In this document: positions 24,858-33,870 of the stretch, piece by piece | Numbering within the stretch: position 1 is the first letter of the stretch | How the letters are laid out: each line of letters starts with the position of its first letter | Assembly: GCA_965248075.1 (NCBI GenBank) | Contig: CBDFIL010000003.1 | Coordinates: 1,798,001-1,862,000 of the forward strand | Direction of reading: 5' to 3' | Length of the DNA stretch: 64,000 nt | Source of the DNA: VXNE01 sp965248075 | GTDB lineage: Bacteria > Pseudomonadota > Gammaproteobacteria > Pseudomonadales > Azotimanducaceae | The notes under the pieces: model-generated | What the model saw: the letters and a program-made list of their open reading frames with translations, nothing else | Told to the model about the DNA's origin: nothing | Database searches by the model: none | Program-made: the position numbers and the translations under genes

Positions 24858-25489
24858 AGCGTCTCGTACTCCGGCGTCTGGCGGGCAAGCCGGCACACGC
24901 GCTCGGCGGCCCGCAGCAGCTTGGGAGCCCCGCACTCCCGCGCGAAGCCGTCCAGCACATCGAGGCGCAACACGTCGAAGTTGAGACGAAGTTCCTGGAT
25001 GTATGCGACATTGTCCCCGCCGGGATGCAGATGGATCAGGTCGAGCAGGGCCTTCTCCGGCTCCGCGAGGAAGGCCTGCTGCCCGCTGCTCAGCGCAACC
25101 TGACGGTAGCCGAAACACAGCTTCGGCTTCAGCCTGCGAAACGAAAATCGCCCGAGCAGTGTGCGATAGGCCCGCGGCCGCCCGCCCGTACAACTCGTCA
25201 CCTCGGCGACGTATTCCGGGATGACCTGCGCAAACGCCAATGCCGAGAAGCCGCTGACATAAGATCCGGACGCGAGCCGGTTCGCAACCAGAAAGGGTTG
25301 TGGCTGGCGCTTCTGCCAGGGCGGCGCCAGGGCGTACAGCCCGCGACGCAGTTGAAGCAGGCGGCCGGCGCGAGTCCAGCGTGAGAGTTGGCGGCGCAGG
25401 TTGGATGCGTCAACATTGCCCGCCAGTAGAAGTCCCGTCTCGAACACCGGCTCATCGGCGACGATTTCGACCAGTTCTTCAAATTTCAT
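24854..25489 (-). CDS. AbiEi-type antitoxin/transcriptional repressor
   Basis: This protein of 211 residues has an N-terminal winged-helix segment (NLRRQLSRWTRAGRLLQLRR then GLYALA, the AbiEi_4/1 pattern) followed by the AbiEi C-terminal domain (ANRLASGSYVSGFSALAFAQ, PEYVAEVTSCTGGRPR, LAEPEKALLDLIHLHP). AbiEi neutralises the AbiEii nucleotidyltransferase and represses its own promoter. It is the first gene of the pair and its TGA overlaps the toxin GTG. A candidate operator with promoter lies directly upstream. The pair is next to a tRNA gene, a common site for acquired defence genes. Confidence 0.88.
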   Translation of the reverse strand: MKFEELVEIVADEPVFETGLLLAGNVDASNLRRQLSRWTRAGRLLQLRRGLYALAPPWQKRQPQPFLVANRLASGSYVSGFSALAFAQVIPEYVAEVTSCTGGRPRAYRTLLGRFSFRRLKPKLCFGYRQVALSSGQQAFLAEPEKALLDLIHLHPGGDNVAYIQELRLNFDVLRLDVLDGFARECGAPKLLRAAERVCRLARQTPEYETL

Positions 25490-25495
25490 CGCGCC

Positions 25496-25528
25496 AACTT
25501 ATCAATTCAGGCAAGTTATTGTGATCAA
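25496..25528 (-). promoter_or_regulatory. Promoter and candidate AbiEi operator
   Basis: On the minus strand TTGATC (25528-25523) and TGATAA (25504-25499) are separated by 18 bases, a plausible sigma-70 promoter in otherwise GC-rich DNA. An inverted pair AACTT...AAGTT with a 12-base spacer (25496-25517) overlaps it, a suitable autoregulatory site for AbiEi. Confidence 0.5.
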
Positions 25529-25643
25529 ACAGCCTCTCTCCGCGTACTCGAGACCCACCCGCAAAGATCTGTCTTGACCCCACTGGCCTTCCCGTGAACA
25601 CTTGGCGTCCCCCCCTCCGGGGAAGCGAAATCTCGCAATCGGC

Positions 25644-25720
25644 GGGTGCGTAGCTCAGTTGGTTAGAGCGCTGTCTTCACATGGCAGAAGTCGCTGGTTC
25701 GAATCCAGCCGCGCCCACCA
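25644..25720 (+). tRNA. tRNA-Val (anticodon CAC)
   Basis: The 77-base cloverleaf is complete: acceptor GGGTGCG pairs with CGCGCCC (one G-U), D arm GCTCAGTTGGTTAGAGC, anticodon stem CTGTC/GGCAG with loop TTCACAT giving anticodon CAC (reads GUG), T arm CTGGTTCGAATCCAG, and an encoded CCA end. Confidence 0.95.
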
Positions 25721-25726
25721 CCCTTC

Positions 25727-25743
25727 GCCCTCGCTACGAGGGC
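25727..25743. terminator. Hairpin just after the tRNA, possible terminator
   Basis: GCCCTCGCTACGAGGGC forms a 7-bp stem with a CTA loop six bases past the tRNA CCA end. There is no T run, so any termination would not be the classical Rho-independent type. Confidence 0.4.
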
Positions 25744-25900
25744 CGCGCGAGGCAGCGAGAATGCTGCTCGCTCATGGCATCGACCCCAGTGCCCTGGCTG
25801 GGCACTCGCCCGGGCCACCACCCTTCCCGTCCATGGCAGTCCATGTAGTCAACTTGAAAATTGGATGTCATAACTCCATTTTTCATGGTAATGTCGCGCC

Positions 25901-27052
25901 ATGTTGCCGCGTATCGCGCATCGTCGGAGCATCCAGGCACTGTTGGACGACAGTCCGGTCGTCGCCCTGATCGGCGCCCGTCAGGTCGGCAAAACGACGC
26001 TCGCACGGGAGCTCGCGAGACGGTATCCGGCGCAAACACACCTGTTCGATCTGGAGTCCTCCGCCGACCTCGCGCGCTTGGCCGACCCCTTGCTGGCCCT
26101 CTCGGACCTCGAAGGGCTGGTCGTCCTCGACGAGGTGCAACGCCGTCCCGACCTGTTCCCGACATTGCGCGTGCTGGCCGACCGCCGCCCTCTTCCGGCG
26201 CGCTTCCTGGTCCTGGGGAGCGCCTCGCCCGATTTGCTGCGACAGAGTTCGGAGTCGCTGGCCGGTCGCATCGCGTACTACGAACTGCCCGCACTATCGC
26301 TGGCCGAGACGGGGCCGGCGCGGATGGACGACCTGTGGCTGCGGGGTGGCTTTCCAGCCTCCTTCACGGCCCGCAGCGACGCCGCCAGTTACCGGTGGCG
26401 GCGGGACTTCGTACACACGTTCGTCGAGCGGGACATCGCACAACTCGGTATCTCCATCCCCGCCGCGACTCTCGAACGCTTCTGGAGCATGCTCGCCCAC
26501 TACCACGCGCAGGTCTGGAACGGCTCGGAACTCGCCCGTGCGTTCGGCGTTTCCCACCACACCGTGCGCCGCTACCTCGACGCTCTGGAAGCCACCTTCA
26601 TGGTACGCAGCCTCAAGCCCTGGAGCGCGAATCTGGGCAAACGCCAGGTCAGGTCGCCCAAGGTCTACGTCCGCGACTCGGGACTCCTCCACCGCCTGCT
26701 CGACATCGGGACCCGGGAGCAGCTTGAGCGACACCCCAAGATCGGCGCCTCCTGGGAAGGCTTCGTCGTCGAGAACGCCATCCGGGCGCTCGGAGCGGAA
26801 GACCGACAGTGCTACTTCTGGGCCGCCCACTCCGGCGCCGAGATCGACCTGATCGTGAACCAGGGGGGCCGGCTCCGGGGTCTCGAAGTAAAGCGCACCA
26901 GTTCGCCGGCGGTCACGCGTTCCATGCGCAACGCCGCGGCGGACCTGGACCTCGAACACCTCGACGTGATTCACGCGGGCGCCGAGACGTATCCGCTCGC
27001 CGAGGGCATCCGCGCGATCGCCGCGGCACGCATCCTGGAGGACCTGCCCTGA
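25901..27052 (+). CDS. AAA ATPase of the DUF4143 family
   Basis: This protein of 383 residues begins with a P-loop: VVALIGARQVGKTTLARELA, followed by VVLDEVQRRPDLFPTLRVLA (Walker B) and FLVLGSASPDLLRQSSESLA (sensor). A winged-helix segment comes next (ELARAFGVSHHTVRRYLDAL), then the DUF4143 nuclease-like fold with VYVRDSGLLHRLL, WEGFVVENAI and FWAAHSGAEIDLIV then RGLEVKRTSSP, whose acidic and lysine residues resemble a PD-(D/E)XK core. The family is very common and its role unclear, often suggested to be defence or toxin-like. The 100 bases upstream are unusually AT-rich and probably hold its promoter. It lies 180 bases from tRNA-Val and beside abiE. Confidence 0.88.
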   Translation: MLPRIAHRRSIQALLDDSPVVALIGARQVGKTTLARELARRYPAQTHLFDLESSADLARLADPLLALSDLEGLVVLDEVQRRPDLFPTLRVLADRRPLPARFLVLGSASPDLLRQSSESLAGRIAYYELPALSLAETGPARMDDLWLRGGFPASFTARSDAASYRWRRDFVHTFVERDIAQLGISIPAATLERFWSMLAHYHAQVWNGSELARAFGVSHHTVRRYLDALEATFMVRSLKPWSANLGKRQVRSPKVYVRDSGLLHRLLDIGTREQLERHPKIGASWEGFVVENAIRALGAEDRQCYFWAAHSGAEIDLIVNQGGRLRGLEVKRTSSPAVTRSMRNAAADLDLEHLDVIHAGAETYPLAEGIRAIAAARILEDLP

Positions 27053-27139
27053 CCCGAAAGGGAGCGTCAGTCGGCGCGCGGCGCGACGACCCCGCACCTC
27101 CGGAGGACGCCCCAACCCAGGCGCACTTCCGTCAGGCCT

Positions 27140-27634
27140 TCAGGTCGCGTCTCCTTCGGGCCCCGCCGTCTGGTGCCGGCCAGCGGCCGACAGACCGAAG
27201 GCGATCAGCAACCCCACCTTGATCCCTTCGACTCCCGTATAGACCCAGTGCAGGAACGACGGCGGCAGATCCTGCCCCCGGACGATCGTTGCGACCCGTG
27301 CGTCGAGGATCGGCAGCACCCAGAGGTACTGGCAGGCCAGCACCGCCGCGACCGCCCCGAACAGGACGAGGCGCCGACCTCTCGACCGGTCCAGATAGAG
27401 CAACACCGCCATGCCCGCCAGGGCCACGCATTCGATCCACTGCAACGCCGCGAAGGTGACACGCCCCACTTCCATCGCATCGGCAAGGGACAGCGACGGC
27501 GCCAGGAACTTGACGGGCGTCGCGACGAAGCTCACACCGAGCACGAGCCCGGCCCAGACCCACGCCAGGAGGGTCAACGCCGTCCCTGGGCGCGAGTTCG
27601 CGCTAGGGCCGATACGGCACCCGCGGTTCTCCAA
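27140..27634 (-). CDS. Small integral membrane protein (DUF4149-like)
   Basis: This protein of up to 164 residues has about four transmembrane segments: LTLLAWVWAGLVLGVSFVAT, a middle pair around WIECVALAGMAVLLYL and LVLFGAVAAVLACQYLWVLP, and a last one near VEGIKVGLLIAFGLSA. The pattern FVATPVKFLAPSLSLADAME resembles DUF4149-type proteins. The ATG at 27634 overlaps the end of the carboxylase gene by 32 bases; a TTG at 27577 right before the first hydrophobic segment is an alternative. Function unknown; it is probably transcribed with the carboxylase. Confidence 0.65.
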   Translation of the reverse strand: MENRGCRIGPSANSRPGTALTLLAWVWAGLVLGVSFVATPVKFLAPSLSLADAMEVGRVTFAALQWIECVALAGMAVLLYLDRSRGRRLVLFGAVAAVLACQYLWVLPILDARVATIVRGQDLPPSFLHWVYTGVEGIKVGLLIAFGLSAAGRHQTAGPEGDAT

Positions 27635-29174
27635 GCTGGGTCCGCAACACCCGCTGCGCCTCTTCCGCGAATTCGCACAGCAGAGAACGCGTCTCGCGCG
27701 GATCGATGATGTCCTGGCCGGTGACTTCAGCGGTCCGGAACGGGGAAGTCACCGCGTGCAGGCGCGCCTCGATTTCCCGCCGCTTCGCTTCCGGGTCCGG
27801 CGCGTTGTCGATCTCCCGACGATAGGCGGCGGAGGCGCCGCCGGCGATCGGCATGGACCCCCAGGTGGCAGACGGCCAAGCGTACCGCCGGAACATGCCG
27901 CTGGCGCGGTGGTGGGTCGAACCCGCGACCCCGAATACGCGACCGGTCACCACGGTGATCCATGGCATCCGGCTCTGAGAGGTCACCACGAGCAGCTGCG
28001 CGCCCGCCCGTTCGATGCCCTGCTTCTCCGCCTGCAGGCCCACCATGAAGCCGGGCTCGTCGCAGAGGCTGACGATGGGCAGGTGGAACACGTCGCACAA
28101 CTGCAACAGGCGCATGACCTTGCTACCCCCCGCGACGTCCGTCGCGCCGCCGTGGTAGCGGGGGTTGTTGGCCATGACGCCGACCGGATAGCCGTTGAGC
28201 CGACCCAGACCCGTCACCCGGGCACGCCCGTAGCGCGGGGCGATCTCGAAGAAGGAGCCTTCGTCCACCACCGAATGAATGAGCGTCTGGACGTTGTAGA
28301 TCTTGCGCCGGTCGCGGGGCATGAGGTTCAGGAGGGCCTCGTCGCGCCGTTCCGGGTCGTCTTCCGTCGCACCGCGCGGCGCCATCTCCCAGACATTGGA
28401 CGGCAGGTAACTCAGGAAGCGGTGGATCATCTCGAACGCCTCTTCCTCGGTGTCGGCGAGGTTGTCGACGCTGCCGCTCACGCGGGTATGAATGTGCGCA
28501 CCGCCGAGCTCTTCCTTGGTGATGTCGTAGCCGAGCGCCGCCTTGACCACCGGCGGTCCACCGGGAAACAACTGGCTCGTATCCTTCACCATGACGTTGA
28601 AGTGCGCGATGCAGGCGTGGATCGCGGGGCCGCCGGCGACCGAGCCCATCACCGCCGCGACCACCGGCACCTTCGACAGCATGTCGACGTCGATCAACCA
28701 CCAGGCACTGCCGTCCGGCAGGTACGTCCGCCCGATCTCCTCGAAGTGCCGGACGCTGCCGCCGGCCGCGTCGAGCAGGCGCACCAGGGGTACCTTCCAC
28801 TCACGGGCGCGCTCGTTGGCGGCGAGCTCGGACCCCATTCCGCCCCCGGCCCCACCCGAACCGCCCCGGACGGTGAAGTCACCGGCCGTGAGGACGATCT
28901 TGCGGCCGTCCACACGCGCCGTCCCCTCCACGACCGCCCGGGGAGTAAAGGACTTGAGCTCGTTGCCCTCGTAGGTCCCCTGGCCGGCAAGGGAGTAGAA
29001 CTCGCGGAAGCTGCCCTCGTCGACCAGGCCGGCGATACGCTCGCGCGCTGTCTGCTTGCCGTGCCGGTGCTGGCGTTCGACGCCTTCCGGACCGCCCATC
29101 CGTTCGCGCAGCCGGCGGCGTTTCTCGATTTCCCCGACTTCCGCGCGCCACCCGGTGTCTTCCATTCGTGCCAT
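27603..29174 (-). CDS. Acyl-CoA carboxylase beta subunit (carboxyltransferase)
   Basis: This protein of 523 residues has two crotonase-fold halves of the biotin-dependent carboxyltransferase family. Landmarks are GKQTARERIAGLVDEGSFRE, DFTVRGGSGGAGGGMGSELA, VAAVMGSVAGGPAIHACIAH, GGAHIHTRVSGSVDNLADTE, VGVMANNPRYHGGATDVAG and LVVTSQSRMPWITVVTGRVF. It would move CO2 from carboxybiotin to an acyl-CoA such as propionyl- or methylcrotonyl-CoA. No biotin carboxylase subunit is adjacent, so the partner is encoded elsewhere. I chose the ATG at 29174; a second ATG three codons later is possible. The 394 bases upstream are non-coding. Confidence 0.9.
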   Translation of the reverse strand: MARMEDTGWRAEVGEIEKRRRLRERMGGPEGVERQHRHGKQTARERIAGLVDEGSFREFYSLAGQGTYEGNELKSFTPRAVVEGTARVDGRKIVLTAGDFTVRGGSGGAGGGMGSELAANERAREWKVPLVRLLDAAGGSVRHFEEIGRTYLPDGSAWWLIDVDMLSKVPVVAAVMGSVAGGPAIHACIAHFNVMVKDTSQLFPGGPPVVKAALGYDITKEELGGAHIHTRVSGSVDNLADTEEEAFEMIHRFLSYLPSNVWEMAPRGATEDDPERRDEALLNLMPRDRRKIYNVQTLIHSVVDEGSFFEIAPRYGRARVTGLGRLNGYPVGVMANNPRYHGGATDVAGGSKVMRLLQLCDVFHLPIVSLCDEPGFMVGLQAEKQGIERAGAQLLVVTSQSRMPWITVVTGRVFGVAGSTHHRASGMFRRYAWPSATWGSMPIAGGASAAYRREIDNAPDPEAKRREIEARLHAVTSPFRTAEVTGQDIIDPRETRSLLCEFAEEAQRVLRTQLGEPRVPYRP

Positions 29175-29544
29175 GTCCGCTCGTCCCCTGACCGTGCGGC
29201 AATGGTTGCGTACCTGCACGTGGCGCCGCAAGGCACGCATTCGCCCGAGCTGTCGCAAACGCACCGAGTGGAACGACAAGGGCCTGCAGGTGGAGTCCGG
29301 CACCGTACCGCCGGACCATCCCTCCGCCATCGCGGCCGGGAGAGCCGCTCTCGAAGAAGAACAGTCGGTCGACTACAGCATCGGGATTTGGCTTGGTAAC
29401 CGGGGTAACGGGCGCCACGCGGCACACGTGACAACCGGGCGAGAAGGTGACCTCTCGCCCAGGGAATTCAACGAGGGAGCGCGAGGGGGCGTGCCCCTCG
29501 CATGCGAACACACGGGGCGCGGTTTCCCGGCGCCCCTGTAGCTC
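29175..29544. other. Intergenic region without a recognisable gene
   Basis: Between the carboxylase start and the hairpin behind the RNA-binding protein gene. Open frames here are short shadows with no family pattern. The segment probably carries the carboxylase promoter, but I cannot place it. Confidence 0.4.
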
Positions 29545-29563
29545 GGCGGCCGTGACGGCCGCC
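29545..29563 (-). terminator. Hairpin 3' of the RRM protein gene, possible terminator
   Basis: GGCGGCCGTGACGGCCGCC has an 8-bp GC stem and a TGA loop, six bases past the RRM stop on the minus strand. No T run follows. Confidence 0.45.
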
Positions 29564-29568
29564 AAGGA

Positions 29569-29832
29569 TCAATGACGCCGCGGACGATCCCCGCGCGGGC
29601 GAGCCTGGTTGACCGTGATCATGCGGCCACTGAGTTGGGTGGAGTTCAACGCCTTGATGGCCCGGTCGGCCTCGGAGTTGTTCGGCATGTCGACAAAGCC
29701 AAAGCCCTTGGAGCGCCCGGTTTCCCTGTCGGTGATGACCGTCGCGTCTTCCACGCTGCCATGTTCCCCGAACAATCCCGAGAGTTCCTCGGACGTAACG
29801 GTGTACGGCATATTGCCGATGTAAATCTTCAA
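29569..29832 (-). CDS. RNA-binding protein with one RRM domain
   Basis: This protein of 87 residues is a single RNA recognition motif: RNP2 is IYIGNMPY at the start and RNP1 is KGFGFVDM in the middle (residues about 43-50), followed by a short basic tail (RPRGDRPRRH). Bacterial RRM proteins of this type (Rbp family) bind RNA and are often cold-induced. GGAGACAGGG lies at good distance before the ATG. The 280-base upstream region has no gene and may hold a long 5' leader. Confidence 0.92.
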   Translation of the reverse strand: MKIYIGNMPYTVTSEELSGLFGEHGSVEDATVITDRETGRSKGFGFVDMPNNSEADRAIKALNSTQLSGRMITVNQARPRGDRPRRH

Positions 29833-30112
29833 ATCCCTGTCTCCTTTCGCAGGTTCATTTCATGACTGTAGCCGTCGGCTCGGAGCACAGACCAAAGCGC
29901 GGTTTTTTCCACTTTCGGGAACGCGGGGGCGGACGTATGCGTCGATTCGTGGTCGGGAGGACCAAGGCGGCTGGAGTCAATCCGATGCATACTAGCAGCG
30001 ATGGGGTCAGGCGGCTACCGATTGTTGATGTCCATTTCTCGGCGGCGCCACGCGGCGGCCACCGTAGCCACGATCCTGCCACGGTAGCGCGGCGCTTCGG
30101 GACGACCCATCG

Positions 30113-31276
30113 ATGAGTGAACCCGCTACGGATGCCGCCCCCCGGCGCGAATTCTCGCGGGGATATCGCGCCTACGTCCTCGTCGTCCTGATGGGCGTCA
30201 ACGTCTTCAACTACGGCGATCGCTCGATCCTCGGCGTCCTGATCCAGCCCATCAAGGAAGAACTCGGGGCGAGCGACACCGAGATGGGCATCCTCACCGG
30301 TCTCGCCTTCGCCGTCTTCTACGTGATCTGCGGCTTCCCGATCGCACGGCTTGCGGACCGCGGCCTGCGCGTGCGCGTCATCGCCTGGGCGATGACCATC
30401 TGGAGCGTCATGACGGCCGTCTCGGGGCTTGCGGGCTCGTACTGGCACCTCCTTCTCGCCCGTATTGGCGTCGGGATCGGCGAGGCCGGCGGCAATCCGC
30501 CTTCGCAGGCGCTGCTGGCGGACTACTTTCCGATCGAGCAACGTGCCCGGGCGATCGCCTTCTTCGTGGCGGGCGCCCACATCGGCGCCTTCCTCGGCAC
30601 CCTGCTCGCCGGCTACATCGGGTACGAGTACGGGTGGCGGACCGCCTTCCTCGTGCTCGGCGCGCCCGGCGTGCTGTTCGCACTCCTCGTAGGAACCCGA
30701 CCTCCTTCAGCGACAGTTCGTGGGAGCGCTGCAGGAAGGGCGCATGCCACTGGCCCGCGCCGGCGGCTGAGCATGCTGAGCATTCCGAACCTGATCGCGG
30801 TGATGGTCGGCGGCTTCATCGCCGACCGCATGTCGAGACGCAATCCCGCCTGGCAGGTGTACGTGCCCCTGCTCGGAACCCTGATCTCGATCCCGTTCCT
30901 GCTCGGGTTCTATCTGGCCCCGACGTGGCAGTGGGCGTTCGCCTCGGCCGTTCTCGCGATGCTCGCGGCAGGGGTCTTCGCGGGGGTGCTGCTGGCGGCC
31001 GTGCAGGGCCTGGTCGGGCCGCATGCGCGGGCACTCGCGGGCGCGATCCTGATGTTCTCTTCCAACCTGATCGGCGTCGGGCTCGGACCGTTCGCCGTCG
31101 GCGTCCTGTCGGATCTCCTCGCCCCCACGCTCGGCGACGAGTCGCTGCGCTGGGCACTGGTCATCATGAAGGTACTGCCCTTCCTCGCCGTGTACCACAT
31201 GTGGATCGCGTCCCGGCACTTCACGGCGGAGCTGCGCGAGGCTCCACCCGCGGCGCCGGCGCCGGCGCCGCCATGA
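30113..31276 (+). CDS. MFS transporter with an altered, shortened centre
   Basis: This protein of 387 residues, below the usual 420-460, starts as a normal major facilitator: VLMGVNVFNYGDRSILGVLI, AFAVFYVICGFPIARLADRG, ARIGVGIGEAGGNPPSQALL. After the sixth segment (LVLGAPGVLFALLV) comes GTRPPSATVRGSAAGRAHAT, unlike an MFS loop. The sequence then rejoins the family at MVGGFIADRMSRRNPAWQVY. The seventh transmembrane segment and part of the central loop are missing, suggesting an internal deletion or rearrangement that kept the frame. Substrate unknown; activity is doubtful. Its stop overlaps the modA start (ATGA). Confidence 0.75.
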   Translation: MSEPATDAAPRREFSRGYRAYVLVVLMGVNVFNYGDRSILGVLIQPIKEELGASDTEMGILTGLAFAVFYVICGFPIARLADRGLRVRVIAWAMTIWSVMTAVSGLAGSYWHLLLARIGVGIGEAGGNPPSQALLADYFPIEQRARAIAFFVAGAHIGAFLGTLLAGYIGYEYGWRTAFLVLGAPGVLFALLVGTRPPSATVRGSAAGRAHATGPRRRLSMLSIPNLIAVMVGGFIADRMSRRNPAWQVYVPLLGTLISIPFLLGFYLAPTWQWAFASAVLAMLAAGVFAGVLLAAVQGLVGPHARALAGAILMFSSNLIGVGLGPFAVGVLSDLLAPTLGDESLRWALVIMKVLPFLAVYHMWIASRHFTAELREAPPAAPAPAPP

Positions 31277-32070
31277 TCCAACGCGCCGCCATGTGGGTCG
31301 CGCTGGCCGGCGGGTTCCTCGCTCCGTCGGGGGCGTCCGGCGCAGAGGCGCTGGCGGCCGTCGCAACGAACTTCGCCGGTGCGATGACGTCCCTCGAAAG
31401 CGCCTTCGAGCGCGACGGCGCCCATCGCATCCGCGTCGCCACCGGGTCCACCGGAGCGTTGCATGCGCAAGTCACCCAGGGAGCTCCGTTCGATCTCCTG
31501 CTGGCAGCCGACCGCGCCCGCCCCGAACGCCTCGAAGCGGAAGGCCATGCCACACCCGGATCGCGCCGCACCTACGCGATCGGACGTCTCGTACTGTGGA
31601 GTGCGGACCCTGCACGCGTGACCTCCGACGGCGTCCAGACGCTGCACGAATCCACGTATCGGAAGCTTGCGATCGCCAATCCCGAACTTGCCCCGTACGG
31701 GCGAGCGGCGCGCGACATGCTGCAGGCGCTCGAACTCTACGAGGGGCTGCGCAAGCGGATCGTCATGGGCGAGAACGTCGGACAGGCCCACGCGCTGGTC
31801 GCCACACGCAATGCGGAGTTGGGTCTGGTGGCGCTGTCCCAGGTGATGCGCCCCGGTCCCGGCGGTCCCGGCAGCCGTTGGGACGTGCCGCCGGACCTCC
31901 ACACCCCCATCCGGCAGGACGCGGTACTGCTCCACCACGGAGCCCGGAACCCGGCCGCCACCGCATTCCTGCACTTCCTCTTCGGCCCCGAGGCGCGGCA
32001 CATCATCGAGGCGCACGGTTACCGCCTTCCCGCCCCAAGCGTGCCGCGCGCCCCGGAGGCGCCCGGATAG
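31273..32070 (+). CDS. modA: Molybdate-binding periplasmic protein
   Basis: This protein of 265 residues has a signal peptide (AAMWVALAGGFLAPSGASGA), then EALAAVATNFAGAMTSLESA, IRVATGSTGALHAQVTQGAP and PFDLLLAADRARPERL, the ModA pattern with oxyanion-binding Ser residues in the early loops. Later KLAIANPELAPYGRAARDML matches the family well. It captures molybdate or tungstate for the ModBC transporter. Start ATG overlaps the stop of the MFS gene, and its own stop shares a base with modB's GTG, so modABC is translated as a unit. Confidence 0.9.
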   Translation: MIQRAAMWVALAGGFLAPSGASGAEALAAVATNFAGAMTSLESAFERDGAHRIRVATGSTGALHAQVTQGAPFDLLLAADRARPERLEAEGHATPGSRRTYAIGRLVLWSADPARVTSDGVQTLHESTYRKLAIANPELAPYGRAARDMLQALELYEGLRKRIVMGENVGQAHALVATRNAELGLVALSQVMRPGPGGPGSRWDVPPDLHTPIRQDAVLLHHGARNPAATAFLHFLFGPEARHIIEAHGYRLPAPSVPRAPEAPG

Positions 32071-32738
32071 TGGAACTCGGTACGATCGGTGTGACGCTGC
32101 ACCTGGCGGCCGTCACGACCCTGGTCCTGCTCGTACTCGGAACGCCGCTCGCCTGGTGGATCGCCACCACGCGGAGCCCGATCCGACCGGCGGTCGAGGC
32201 GCTCACCGCACTCCCCCTCGTCCTGCCGCCGACGGTGCTCGGCTTCTACCTGCTGGTACTCCTGAACCCCGGCGCGCCGATCGGGGCCTTCTGGGTGGAG
32301 GTCACCGGCAGCACGCTGACGTTCTCGTTCGCGGGCCTCGTGATCGCCTCGGTGATCTATTCCCTGCCGTTCATGGTGCAGCCGCTGCATGGCGCGTTCG
32401 CGGCCGTGGGACACGCGCCCATGGAAGCCGCGGCCAGCCTGCGTGCCCGACCGCTCGATGCCTTCTTTACCGTCGCCGTCCCGCAGTCCGCTCGCGGGTT
32501 CCTCACCGCCTGTGTGCTGACCTTCGCGCACACGGTGGGCGAGTTCGGCGTCGTGCTCATGGTGGGAGGCAACATTCCCGGGGAGACCCGGGTCGTCTCC
32601 ATCGCCATCTACGAGCACGTGGAGACATTGCGCTACGCCGACGCGCACGTCCTCTCGGCCGCACTGCTCGGGTTCTCGTTCCTCGTGCTGCTGGTGGTCT
32701 ACAGCGTGAACCGGCGCTTCCCCGTCCATGCCCTCTGA
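32070..32738 (+). CDS. modB: Molybdate ABC transporter permease
   Basis: This protein of 222 residues has about five or six membrane segments. TPLAWWIATTRSPIRPAVEA, then LPLVLPPTVLGFYLLVLLNP and AHTVGEFGVVLMVGGNIPGE (the EAA-like loop that docks ModC) are diagnostic for ModB. The GTG start overlaps the modA TAG by one base, and its 3' end overlaps modC by 11 bases. Confidence 0.92.
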   Translation: MELGTIGVTLHLAAVTTLVLLVLGTPLAWWIATTRSPIRPAVEALTALPLVLPPTVLGFYLLVLLNPGAPIGAFWVEVTGSTLTFSFAGLVIASVIYSLPFMVQPLHGAFAAVGHAPMEAAASLRARPLDAFFTVAVPQSARGFLTACVLTFAHTVGEFGVVLMVGGNIPGETRVVSIAIYEHVETLRYADAHVLSAALLGFSFLVLLVVYSVNRRFPVHAL

Positions 32739-33816
32739 CGTCCTCGAGATCGACGTGGAGCTCGCCCTTGGCGAGTTCCGCCTCACCGTTGCCGAGCGCA
32801 TACCGTTGCCCGGCATCACGGCGGTGTTCGGTCCGAGCGGCAGCGGCAAGAGCACGCTGCTGCGCGTGATCGCGGGTCTCGAGAGCGCGCGGGGACGCAT
32901 TGCCGCGGGAGCGGATACCTGGCTCGACACCCGCCAGGGCATATTCCTCGCGGCCTTTCGCCGCCCCGTCGGATATCTGTTCCAGGACGCGCGCCTGTTC
33001 GGGCATCTGAGCGTCGCCGGCAATCTGCGCTACGCGGCGCGTCGCGCGGGACAGGGCGACCCGGTGATCACGTTGAAAGACGTGGTCGCGGCCTTCGACC
33101 TGCAAGCACTCCTGGGGCGACGCGTGGCGGCATTGTCCGGCGGCGAACGCCAGCGCGTGGCGCTGGCGCGCACGCTCCTGACGCGCCCCGCCCTGCTGCT
33201 TCTCGACGAGCCGCTGGCCGCCCTGGACCTGTTTCGCAAGGCCGAGATCCTGCCCTACCTCGAGGCGCTGTCGTCGCGTTTCGGCGTGCCCACGCTCTAC
33301 GTCAGCCACTCCATCGACGAAGTGGCCCGGCTCGCCGACCGCACGCTGGTCCTCACCGACGGGCGGGTGCGGGCCTTCGGGCCGACGCCGCTGGTTCTCG
33401 AACGGCTCGACGTGCAATCGATTGCCGGGCCCCTCGAGGCGAGCGTCGTGATCGAGGCGCGTGTCACGGCGCACGACACACACTACCGGATCACCACGCT
33501 CGACCTGGGCGGCGAGTCCATCGCCATGCCGATGGTCGCGAATCTCGCGATCGGAGCCGGTGCGCGCCTGCGCATCCGTGCGCGGGACGTGGCTGTCGCG
33601 ACCGTCCGTCCGCATGGCCTCAGCATCCGCAACGTCCTTGAAGGGACACTGCTGGAGCTGACGTCGGAAGCGGAATCTCCGTTTGCGGAAGCGCTGCTCG
33701 ACGTTTGCGGTCAGCACCTGCGCGCGCGCATCACCCGCGCGGCCGCCGACGATCTCGGACTCCGTACCGGCCAGCGCGTGTTCGCCCTGGTGAAGAGCGT
33801 GAGCTTCGACGGCTGA
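32728..33816 (+). CDS. modC: Molybdate ABC transporter ATP-binding protein
   Basis: This protein of 362 residues has Walker A GPSGSGKSTLLR near residue 35, Q-loop GYLFQDARLF, signature LSGGERQRVALART, Walker B ALLLLDEPLAALD and the switch His in YVSHSIDEVARLAD. A C-terminal TOBE/Mop domain (RIRARDVAVATVRPHGLSIR) binds molybdate and gives feedback control, as in ModC. It is the last gene of modABC. The operon supports molybdoenzymes encoded elsewhere. Confidence 0.94.
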   Translation: MPSDVLEIDVELALGEFRLTVAERIPLPGITAVFGPSGSGKSTLLRVIAGLESARGRIAAGADTWLDTRQGIFLAAFRRPVGYLFQDARLFGHLSVAGNLRYAARRAGQGDPVITLKDVVAAFDLQALLGRRVAALSGGERQRVALARTLLTRPALLLLDEPLAALDLFRKAEILPYLEALSSRFGVPTLYVSHSIDEVARLADRTLVLTDGRVRAFGPTPLVLERLDVQSIAGPLEASVVIEARVTAHDTHYRITTLDLGGESIAMPMVANLAIGAGARLRIRARDVAVATVRPHGLSIRNVLEGTLLELTSEAESPFAEALLDVCGQHLRARITRAAADDLGLRTGQRVFALVKSVSFDG

Positions 33817-33870
33817 ACCACGCTGAACCACAATAGTAGAATCCCCGCCGCAACTTCCAAGGGGGGCGCC

